From an uncultured Oscillospiraceae bacterium (GTDB taxonomy: Bacteria > Bacillota > Clostridia > Oscillospirales > Oscillospiraceae): a stretch of DNA of 12,236 nucleotides. Under the pieces are notes generated by a model that was given only the letters and a program-made list of their open reading frames with translations, made no database searches and was not told the DNA's origin. Position numbers and translations under genes: made by a program. Shown here in pieces: positions 7,488 through 12,236 of this stretch. Location: contig CAAETL010000178.1 of assembly GCA_900758955.1 (NCBI GenBank), forward strand, positions 1-12,236, read 5' to 3'. Position 1 is the first letter of the stretch. Each line of letters starts with the position of its first letter.

Positions 7488-9131
7488 ATGGATATCTATG
7501 AAATTCGCAATGCCTTACATAGCGGAAAGAGCATCTACGACCTGCATCTGCGGGTGACCTACTACGCCCGGGTTTCCACGGACAAGGACGCGCAGCTGCA
7601 CTCCCTGTCCGCCCAGGTGGAGTATTACGCCGACCTGATCCGCCAGTGCCCCGCCTGGACCTATGTGGAGGGGTACGTGGACGAAGGCCTCAGCGGAACC
7701 AGCGTGGGCAAGCGGGAGAGCTTTTTGCGGATGGTCGAGGATGCGAAGGCGGGACGGTTTGACTTTATCCTGACCAAGGAGATCTCCCGCTTCTCCCGTA
7801 ACACCCTGGACAGCATCGGCTACACCCAGGCGCTGCTGCAATCGGGGGTGGGGGTCTACTTTCAATCCGACAACATCAATACCCTTATGCCCGATGCGGA
7901 ACTTCGCCTGACCATCATGTCCAGCATCGCCCAGGATGAGGTGAGGAAGACCTCCGAGCGGGTGAAGTTTGGCTTTCGGCGAGCCATTGAAAAGGGCGTG
8001 GTGCTGGGGAATAGCAAGATATGGGGCTATGAGAAGGTGGAAGGCCGCCTGGCCGTGGTGGAGGAGGAGGCCCGCATGGTCCGGGCTGTCTTCGACCTGT
8101 ACGCCAATCGGCAGCTGGGAATCCGGGCCATCTCCCAGCAATTGGCGGAGGAGGGAGTTCTCAGCGCGGGGGGAAAGCCCCTCTCTTTTAGTACCATTCG
8201 GGGTATTTTAGCCAATCCCAAATATAAGGGCTGCTACTGCGGCGGCAAGAGCAGCAAGCTGGATTACCGGCGGGGCGACCGCAAACACCTGCCCCCGGAG
8301 GAGTGGGTCCAGTATGAGGACCCATCGGCGGTGCCCCCGCTGGTCTCAACGGCGCTGTGGGAGAAAGCCAATCGCCTGCTGGCCCAGCGGGGGGCCGCTC
8401 GGAAGTCGCCCCAAAAAAGCGGCTCTCAGACAAAATATTCCTACAGCGGCAAAGTCTTCTGCGCCCAGCATGGAGAGCCTTTCTACCGGAGCCTGTACCG
8501 CTACGCCTCGGGGGATAAGGAGGTGTGGCAGTGTCGGGTATACGCCCGGAAGGGAAGGGCGGGCTGCGCCGCGCCCGTGCTGTACACGGCGGAGCTGGAC
8601 GCCGCCCTGCGGGGCGTTCTGGACCTGGTCCCTCTCACCAAAAATGAGCTGGCGGACGACCTGCTCAGCATCTACGCCGCTGTGGGACAAGACACTAAGC
8701 GGCAGGGGGAGGCGTCCCGCCGCCGGGCGGCCATGGCCACGGTGGAAAAGCGAAAGGACGCCCTGCTGGACCTGCGCATTGAGGGGTGTATCTCCCAGGA
8801 GGAATTTACGGGGCGCAACGACCGCTTTAACCAGGAGCTGGCGGAGCATAGGCGCTGCCTGGAGCAGTTGGAGAAAGAGGCCTTGCAGGGAAGCGGGACG
8901 GGGCCCGACCCCGCTGCGCTAAGAAAGGCTGTGGCACGGGAGCTGGACTTTCCGGAGGGATTTGACAAGGGGGTGGTGGACGCTCTGTTGGAGAAGGTAA
9001 CGGTATGCCCCGGCGGGGCGGAAAACCACGCCAAGCTGGAGGCGACCTGTAGGGTCCTCTCGGAGAGGCTGCATGTTTCGGTGCAGCGCAAGCGGGGGGA
9101 AGCTTCGGTTTGTTCCGTGTCATACACATGA
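7488..9131 (+). CDS. large serine recombinase (site-specific integrase/excisionase of the element)
   Basis: The 547-aa product catalyses DNA strand exchange through a 5'-phosphoserine link. The resolvase domain opens with YYARVSTDKD (catalytic S30, with R28) and continues with VDEGLSGTSV and KEISRFSRNTLDS (R101, R104), then IMSSIAQDEVRKTSERVKFGF. The recombinase domain spans about 165-300. A zinc-ribbon follows with C325-x2-H328 and C349-x10-C360; a histidine replaces one of the usual cysteines. A coiled-coil stretch lies near 405-465. Its opening (MDIYEIRNALHSGKS) is typical of clostridial element recombinases. I chose ATG 7488, preceded by GAAGGGGG at 7472-7479, rather than TTG 7440, because homology begins with MDIYEIR. 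It lies 110 nt behind the symporter operon. Its TGA overlaps the spoIVA-derived ATG, so the gene abuts the attachment junction as is usual for such integrases. Confidence 0.95.
   Translation: MDIYEIRNALHSGKSIYDLHLRVTYYARVSTDKDAQLHSLSAQVEYYADLIRQCPAWTYVEGYVDEGLSGTSVGKRESFLRMVEDAKAGRFDFILTKEISRFSRNTLDSIGYTQALLQSGVGVYFQSDNINTLMPDAELRLTIMSSIAQDEVRKTSERVKFGFRRAIEKGVVLGNSKIWGYEKVEGRLAVVEEEARMVRAVFDLYANRQLGIRAISQQLAEEGVLSAGGKPLSFSTIRGILANPKYKGCYCGGKSSKLDYRRGDRKHLPPEEWVQYEDPSAVPPLVSTALWEKANRLLAQRGAARKSPQKSGSQTKYSYSGKVFCAQHGEPFYRSLYRYASGDKEVWQCRVYARKGRAGCAAPVLYTAELDAALRGVLDLVPLTKNELADDLLSIYAAVGQDTKRQGEASRRRAAMATVEKRKDALLDLRIEGCISQEEFTGRNDRFNQELAEHRRCLEQLEKEALQGSGTGPDPAALRKAVARELDFPEGFDKGVVDALLEKVTVCPGGAENHAKLEATCRVLSERLHVSVQRKRGEASVCSVSYT
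9119..9131. other. probable attachment junction (attR-like) between recombinase and spoIVA
   Basis: Reading leftward, similarity to SpoIVA continues through ...IHMIRADI and stops at the preceding codon, GTC (9119-9121). From memory, the family has a small residue such as Ser there, within APSIHMI. The crossover dinucleotide should therefore lie in or just left of this stretch. The recombinase stop codon TGA (9129-9131) sits in spoIVA-derived sequence, so the target supplies the end of the integrase gene. The exact core cannot be defined without the left junction. Confidence 0.6.
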
Positions 9132-9403
9132 TTCGAGCCGATATTCAGGCGGAGGTCGCCCCCATTGTGGGCAGCGAAAAACAGTCGGAGGATATGCTCC
9201 ACTTCCTCTTGGAGGAGTTCGAGGGGGACACGGGGAGGATCTGGCAGTCCAACATCTTCGGCCGATCCTTCCACGAGCTGATTAACGAGGATCTCAACGG
9301 CAAGCTCAAGCGGATGCCGGAGGAGGCCCGGATGAAGCTTCAGGAGACCTTGGAGCGGATCATCAACGAGGGCTCGGGCGGCCTGATCTGTATTATCCTG
9401 TGA
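9128..9403 (+). CDS. spoIVA: SpoIVA C-terminal fragment (spore coat morphogenetic ATPase, interrupted gene)
   Basis: The 91 residues match the C-terminus of SpoIVA, the ATPase that polymerises on the forespore surface and anchors the coat basement layer. Recognisable segments are APIVGSEKQSED, a SNIFGRSFHEL block, MPEEARMKLQETLERIINEG and the ending GSGGLICIIL, nearly identical to the B. subtilis protein as I remember it. Full SpoIVA is about 490 aa, so some 400 N-terminal residues with the ATP-binding site are missing. The frame is open leftward to about 9110, but homology begins at IHMI (9122). The listed ATG 9128 overlaps the recombinase stop (ATGA) and has no ribosome binding site of its own. 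It is more likely the 3' exon-like part of an interrupted gene than an independent protein. Sequence conservation is high, with no stops or frameshifts, which argues for continuing selection, as expected if excision restores the gene. Confidence 0.9.
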   Translation: MIRADIQAEVAPIVGSEKQSEDMLHFLLEEFEGDTGRIWQSNIFGRSFHELINEDLNGKLKRMPEEARMKLQETLERIINEGSGGLICIIL

Positions 9404-9411
9404 CGAATCGG

Positions 9412-9457
9412 AAACCGGGCGCATCGTTTTCTTACAGACGATGCGCCCGGTTTTTTT
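9412..9457 (+). terminator. intrinsic terminator of spoIVA
   Basis: A perfect 16-bp stem (9412-9427 with 9438-9453) with a 10-nt loop ends in a run of seven T residues at 9451-9457. It begins 8 nt after the spoIVA stop codon. The 13-nt arm core CCGGGCGCATCGT recurs in the hairpin at 10087-10119. Confidence 0.9.
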
Positions 9458-9485
9458 GGTTTTTCTCCGAAATGGACGAAGAAAC

Positions 9486-9525
9486 TATAATTTAGGATGC
9501 AATATGTCATACGATGTAGTATACT
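9486..9525 (+). promoter_or_regulatory. probable promoter region of the small membrane peptide genes
   Basis: TATACT at 9520-9525 is a reasonable -10 box about 31 nt before the first start codon, but the -35 position (ATGCAA at 9497-9502, 17-bp spacing) is weak. Within the same stretch, CATACGAT at 9508-9515 resembles the -10 of mother-cell sigma-E promoters (CATACAnT), with an ATA-containing stretch 15-20 bp upstream at 9487-9492. Which one is used cannot be decided from sequence. Confidence 0.4.
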
Positions 9526-9556
9526 GTAGAAAAGAGTGACAGAAAGGAGAGAGCTG

Positions 9557-9784
9557 ATGGAGGGTACCATGCTGCATTCCGTTTCAATGGCCGCATCCCT
9601 CATTTTGGGCGTGTTGCAGTATATGGGCATTGGCGTCCTGTTGCTGGCGGCGGGCAAAAAGCTGAAGGGGGCTTCCAAACAGGGCGCGTTCGCGATTGCC
9701 TGTGTCATCATTGGCGTCATAAGCCTTGTGTACGGCATATCAAACATCCCCCTAGTCCTGCACATGTTTTACTCATTTTACTAA
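9557..9784 (+). CDS. 75-aa two-helix membrane peptide, first of a tandem pair
   Basis: ATG 9557 is preceded at 7 nt by AAAGGAGAG (9543-9551) and is preferred over the upstream GTG at 9536, which lacks a site. The peptide has two hydrophobic helices joined by a basic turn: LILGVLQYMGIGVLLLAAG, then KKLKGASKQ, then FAIACVIIGVISLVYGI. The pattern Q-x-x-G-x-G-x-LLL-x-AGKKL is shared with the next gene, so the two are paralogues. No signal-peptidase site or double-glycine leader is evident. Possible roles include a membrane-active peptide or small membrane stress protein, or a sporulation-linked membrane protein given the location behind spoIVA. None can be chosen, and I do not recognise the family. 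Confidence 0.8.
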   Translation: MEGTMLHSVSMAASLILGVLQYMGIGVLLLAAGKKLKGASKQGAFAIACVIIGVISLVYGISNIPLVLHMFYSFY

Positions 9785-9828
9785 GAGACAAGAGGACGAA
9801 ATAGACATAGGACGGGAGGAGACAACGA

Positions 9829-10074
9829 ATGAGTGGATCGACGGTGATGATGGTGTCTGTTTTCAGCATCATTTCTCAAATTGTTGTAGTTGTGCAATCA
9901 ATTGGATTAGGGGCCCTGCTGCTGGTGGCGGGCAAAAAGCTTGGGAGACTTGAAAATAAAACCGTTTTGGTGACCCTCTGTTATATTGTGGGGATTATTT
10001 GCATAGTCTCTAGTATCCTTAAAATATACGTAACGATCACGCTGTATCAATCGGTGGATTTGGTCATCCAATAA
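9829..10074 (+). CDS. 81-aa two-helix membrane peptide, second of the tandem pair
   Basis: GGGAGGA at 9814-9820 lies 8 nt before ATG 9829. The peptide aligns with the preceding one through QSIGLGALLLVAGKKL at about residues 24-39 and a second helix (VLVTLCYIVGIICIVSSIL) behind an acidic/basic turn (GRLENK). Outside the AGKKL motif the two have diverged considerably, and this copy has a longer C-terminus (TITLYQSVDLVIQ). The 44-nt gap and lack of a terminator between the genes suggest one transcript. The function is unknown. Confidence 0.8.
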   Translation: MSGSTVMMVSVFSIISQIVVVVQSIGLGALLLVAGKKLGRLENKTVLVTLCYIVGIICIVSSILKIYVTITLYQSVDLVIQ

Positions 10075-10086
10075 CGCCAACCAATA

Positions 10087-10119
10087 TCCGGGCGCATCGT
10101 AAAAAACGATGCGCCCGGA
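10087..10119. repeat. hairpin repeating the arms of the spoIVA terminator
   Basis: A perfect 14-bp stem (10087-10100 with 10106-10119) closes an A5 loop. Thirteen bases of each arm (CCGGGCGCATCGT and its complement) are the same as in the hairpin at 9412-9453, but there is no T-run after it on either strand. It follows the second small membrane gene by 12 nt and could still act as an RNA 3'-end stem. Confidence 0.8.
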
Positions 10120-10304
10120 AACCTACTCCCCCAGGGGAGCAAAGGGAGAAGCCCCCGCCTCGCAGAGTTCGCGCTGCGAAAAAATACATTTGGTCCAAAG
10201 GCGGACATGCGCCGTCGCAGGACAACGTAACCCGCCGCCCGTGGCCCCGGCCTGCAGGCCGGTCCGCCTTACTGTGAACGGCCTCACCCAGGGGGCGGTT
10301 TTTT
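10120..10304. other. GC-rich structured intergenic stretch without a convincing gene
   Basis: Several inverted repeats are packed here. CTCCCC/GGGGAG is at 10126-10139 and TCGCAG/CTGCGA at 10160-10179. GGCGGAC (10200-10206) pairs with GTCCGCC (10262-10268) and encloses the 16-bp palindrome at 10247-10262. An imperfect stem (10277-10285 with 10291-10300) leads into six T residues ending at 10304, a plausible + strand terminator. A 65-codon + strand frame spans the region, but it has no ribosome binding site and low-complexity composition. It may hold a small structured RNA or only read-through terminators. Confidence 0.4.
10277..10304 (+). terminator. possible intrinsic terminator, + strand
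   Basis: An eight-to-nine-bp stem with one mismatch and one G-U pair is followed directly by six T residues. It could end transcripts coming from the small membrane genes or from an RNA in the preceding stretch. It lies against the stop codon of the oppositely oriented HD gene. Confidence 0.45.
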
Positions 10305-10797
10305 AAACCGTTTCCAGGTCGTTAAAAAAGTCTCCGTAGGGCCTTCGGCAAAACGTCTCCCGCAGGGAACAGACCTTGTCCGCCAGGCAGACCAAAAAGC
10401 CCTCCCGGCAGGTGGGAGGAATGGGAACTAAGGGGAACATGTGCCGCAGGATGATATTTTGCTCCCGGCGGTTGAGTCTGTAGTCTGTCAGGGCGTTTTG
10501 CAGGGCGATTTTGGGGTGGCGGAACCCGTGAAGGCTGTGGGCGGGGTCCTTCTCGTGCCAATCATAGAGGAAGTAGTCGTGGAGCAGGGCCCCCCGAATC
10601 AGGCTCTCTCGGTCGCAGGGCAGGTGGAGCCAATCAGCGAAGGCCAGGCTGTAATAGGCCACCGCGATGCAGTGCCGCAGGCAGGAGGTGTCTCCGTGTT
10701 GGAGATAGCAGGCCATCCGGGCCGCCCTTTTTTCCTGGAGGATAGCGCGCACGGAGCGATGAAAAAGTTCCGGACAACGGATGGGTCGGCGAAGCAT
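10303..10797 (-). CDS. HD-domain metal-dependent phosphohydrolase-like protein
   Basis: The 164-aa product has the metal-ligand pattern of the HD superfamily: H42 (CLRHCIAVAYYS), the H73-D74 doublet in GALLHDYFLYDWH, H94 in HGFRHPKIALQNA, H119 in IILRHMFPL, and D140 in CLADKVCSL. Small clostridial proteins of this kind are annotated as HD phosphohydrolases; the substrate is unknown. AAAGGAGA upstream of the ATG (complement of 10803-10810) supports the start. The gene is divergent from the 337-aa gene, with 248 nt between them carrying promoters for both. It was read from the - strand; the long + strand frame over it is a shadow. Confidence 0.85.
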   Translation of the reverse strand: MLRRPIRCPELFHRSVRAILQEKRAARMACYLQHGDTSCLRHCIAVAYYSLAFADWLHLPCDRESLIRGALLHDYFLYDWHEKDPAHSLHGFRHPKIALQNALTDYRLNRREQNIILRHMFPLVPIPPTCREGFLVCLADKVCSLRETFCRRPYGDFFNDLETV

Positions 10798-10861
10798 AGG
10801 CGTCTCCTTTCAAGAAATGGGGCGGATGCCCCCATGCAAACCGGGGCGAAAAATCGAAGAA

Positions 10862-10890
10862 ATGATACCATGAAATCGCGGGGCAATCCA
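10862..10890 (-). promoter_or_regulatory. probable extended -10 promoter of the HD gene
   Basis: On the - strand TATCAT (complement of 10862-10867) is preceded by TGG, giving an extended -10 element. TGGATT (complement of 10885-10890) lies 17 bp further upstream as a weak -35. The start of transcription would lie about 58 nt before the ATG. Confidence 0.45.
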
Positions 10891-10950
10891 GAAGGATTTG
10901 TGAACAATTTCGTGACAAGGAAACAGGGGTTTTCCGCGGGGGTTGCAATT

Positions 10951-10996
10951 TTGACAAAATCCCCCTACAATGTATTCTGCATCACTGTGTTGCAGA
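10951..10996 (+). promoter_or_regulatory. promoter of the 337-aa gene with an overlapping inverted repeat
   Basis: A perfect TTGACA at 10951-10956 is followed after 16 bp by TATTCT at 10973-10978. TCTGCA (10976-10981) and TGCAGA (10991-10996) form an inverted repeat with a 9-nt spacer across the -10 box and probable start point. That is where a repressor operator would sit, though six-base arms can also arise by chance. Confidence 0.6.
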
Positions 10997-11045
10997 CATC
11001 TGCGGTAGGCCCGAAACATACATTGACTGGAAAGGGACGGGACAG

Positions 11046-12059
11046 ATGGATTTTAACAGTATGACCCGAATGATTCTGCGAGGCGCGGTGAGAAAAACCA
11101 TCCGCGGCTTAAAAAATGACCCTGAGCGAACCCTACGTAACCTGGTGGACCTGGCCCTGAGTCACGCCGACGGCCCCCATGGCAAGGCGCTGCTTTCTCA
11201 CGTTCAGTCCCTTTTGCGTCAGAAGGACAGCGCCTACTATGTGTTAGTGCGGCGTTTGGCGGATCATGTGGACCCGGAAAACCTGGAGGCGTTTCTCTTT
11301 AACATCGGGTATAATAGCTGTGCAGACGGGGTAAAAACCCTGCGGGAGCAGGAGGAAAAGCTGGGTTTCGCCCTCCCCTGGCTGATCGGCTTGGAGAGCG
11401 GTCGAATGCCCGATTTTCCCGGCAGCGCCCAGCGGGTGATGGAGCAGGGAAAACGGCTGGGCATTTATCTCTATCTGTTTGCCGGCGAGGAGGCCCTCTC
11501 CCCGGCGTGCGCGGACCTCTATCGCCGTCACGACGACTGCGCCCTTCTGATTTTGTCCCCCGCGGAGAAGCTCACCGACCAGAGCGTGGGACGGCTGCGG
11601 CAGGTTCGCCACGCCATGCTCTCGGTATCCTCCCGGGATCGGATTGAGCTCAACCGGGCCTGTGGACTCCTCCGCCAGCAAAAGCTGCTCTATGCCATCC
11701 ACGTCCCCTATGGGACGGAGGCGGAGGCCCGGGCGATGATATCCCCCGCCAATCTGGCCTTTTACGCCTCCTTGGAACCTGCCTGCCTCTTTTTGGCGGG
11801 CCCGGGCGACGGCGGCGCGCCCCTCCCCGCGGTAAGGGACTTGACGTTGGGGCTGCGGCTGGGACAGAAATATCCTTTCCTGATTGCCGATTTGCCTTCC
11901 GATGTGGGGGAGATCGACCGGATGATATCAGAGCGGCCCTGTTCATTGGCATTTCGGGACAAAAACCGTTTGGCTACGCCCCGGGGGGCGATGGCGGGGG
12001 AGGCCTACGATTTGATCCGCAGGCCATTGGTGGAGATTCTCCGCAGCGCGGGGCAATAG
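11046..12059 (+). CDS. unrecognised 337-aa cytoplasmic protein
   Basis: AAAGGGA at 11031-11037 lies 8 nt before ATG 11046, about 60 nt behind the predicted transcription start. The product is soluble. A helical N-terminal part (about residues 1-80) is followed by a conserved-looking block, LFNIGYNSCADGVKTLREQEEKLGFALPW split near 84-112, then RVMEQGKRLGIYLYLFAGEEAL and an alternating strand/helix pattern (CALLILSP, HAMLSVSS, LYAIHVPYGTEAEA, CLFLAGPG, YPFLIADLP). That alternation suggests a TIM-barrel-like fold. I have the impression that such proteins resemble degenerate radical-SAM-type barrels, but the CxxxCxxC cluster motif is absent, so no enzymatic role is claimed. The gene stands alone and is divergent from the HD gene. 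Confidence 0.88.
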   Translation: MDFNSMTRMILRGAVRKTIRGLKNDPERTLRNLVDLALSHADGPHGKALLSHVQSLLRQKDSAYYVLVRRLADHVDPENLEAFLFNIGYNSCADGVKTLREQEEKLGFALPWLIGLESGRMPDFPGSAQRVMEQGKRLGIYLYLFAGEEALSPACADLYRRHDDCALLILSPAEKLTDQSVGRLRQVRHAMLSVSSRDRIELNRACGLLRQQKLLYAIHVPYGTEAEARAMISPANLAFYASLEPACLFLAGPGDGGAPLPAVRDLTLGLRLGQKYPFLIADLPSDVGEIDRMISERPCSLAFRDKNRLATPRGAMAGEAYDLIRRPLVEILRSAGQ

Positions 12060-12067
12060 GGAGATGG

Positions 12068-12136
12068 CCGCCTGCCCGGCGGGGGCCCCCTTTCTTGACG
12101 TCAAGAAAGGGGGGAAGAACCGCCAGAGACGGCGGT
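12068..12136. repeat. 28-bp perfect palindrome with flanking stems
   Basis: A perfect 28-bp palindrome occupies 12086-12113, centred on GACGTC, with arms CCCCCTTTCTTGAC and its complement. It is flanked by CCGCC/GGCGG (12068-12082) and ACCGCC/GGCGGT (12119-12136). It starts within 30 nt of the preceding stop codon. No T-run follows. It could act as an RNA 3' end, a dispersed extragenic palindrome or a protein-binding site. Confidence 0.75.
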
Positions 12137-12187
12137 CTCCGGACTCAAAGGGGCCGTATCCAGGGCGACAAGTATAGGAGTGGGCCG

Positions 12188-12236
12188 ATGGAGAGGTCCA
12201 TACCAGGACACGGGGTACGTCGCCCCACCCTAACGA
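12188..12236 (+). CDS. possible start of a further gene, truncated by the window edge
   Basis: AGGAG at 12176-12180 is 7 nt before ATG 12188, and the frame stays open for the remaining 16 codons (MERSIPGHGVRRP...). The stretch is too short to identify or to confirm as coding. Confidence 0.3.
   Translation, partial: MERSIPGHGVRRPTLT

Larger units (their letters stand above)
1..9124. mobile_element. right-hand portion of a putative recombinase-bearing element inserted in spoIVA
   Basis: The recombinase gene runs directly into the C-terminal coding part of spoIVA, and no N-terminal spoIVA sequence (GTPase-like Walker A region) is present anywhere to the left. The element's left end should therefore lie upstream of the window. 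Everything from 1 to about 9124, including both symporters, the amidohydrolase and the regulator, would then be cargo. Base composition is similar throughout, so composition does not test this. Alternatives are an old duplication of the spoIVA 3' end beside the recombinase, or a rearrangement that brought unrelated chromosomal genes next to a smaller element. Confidence 0.45.

Noticed and set aside
7482..7489. CATACCAT as a sigma-E -10 box for the recombinase
   Set aside because: It overlaps the recombinase start codon, so a transcript from it would lack the start, and no matching -35 is seen. A developmentally controlled promoter for the recombinase is therefore not supported here.
9110..9127. 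TTG start for the SpoIVA fragment
   Set aside because: Residues before IHMI do not resemble SpoIVA and are recombinase-derived sequence read in another frame.
10441..11064. 207-codon + strand frame
   Set aside because: It is antisense to the HD-domain gene, which has intact metal ligands and a proper ribosome binding site. The frame also runs through the divergent promoter region.
1..12236. tRNA or rRNA genes, CRISPR arrays, transposase insertion sequences, phage structural genes
   Set aside because: I looked for cloverleaf ends, regularly spaced repeats and DDE transposase motifs and saw none.

Overview
The window looks like chromosomal DNA of a GC-rich, endospore-forming member of the Clostridia. 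Codon use, strong AGGAGG-type ribosome binding sites, the large serine recombinase and a recognisable SpoIVA C-terminus all point that way. An Oscillospiraceae/Flavonifractor-like gut bacterium is my best guess, but no rRNA or marker gene confirms it.

Left part (1-4083): a probable four-gene operon on the + strand. It encodes a sodium:solute symporter (SSS family), a 44-residue single-membrane-segment peptide, an unrecognised 194-aa protein and a YtcJ/NfdA-type metal-dependent amidohydrolase. Middle (4224-7377): a well-formed promoter drives a second, translationally coupled operon: a LuxR-type regulator with a long N-terminal sensor half, a 69-aa single-membrane-segment protein and a second, divergent SSS symporter. 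The stop and start codons of these three genes overlap (GTGA, ATGA). The likely theme is regulated uptake of a small organic solute and hydrolysis of an amide-like compound. The substrate cannot be read from the sequence.

Right of the symporters (7488-9131) lies a large serine recombinase. Its stop codon overlaps a 91-codon reading frame that is unmistakably the C-terminus of the spore coat ATPase SpoIVA. The other ~400 residues of SpoIVA are not in the window. The simplest reading is that a recombinase-bearing element is inserted in spoIVA, with its right attachment junction near 9119-9131 and with the transporter/amidohydrolase genes as possible cargo. This resembles the skin element in sigK and other sporulation-gene interruptions, which are excised in the mother cell. 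It is the most interesting observation here.

Beyond the spoIVA terminator (9412-9457) are two tandem small paralogous membrane peptides. They are bracketed by a second hairpin that reuses the arms of the spoIVA terminator. Next come a structured intergenic stretch, an HD-domain protein on the - strand and, divergently, an unrecognised 337-aa protein. The right edge carries a 28-bp perfect palindrome and possibly the first codons of another gene.
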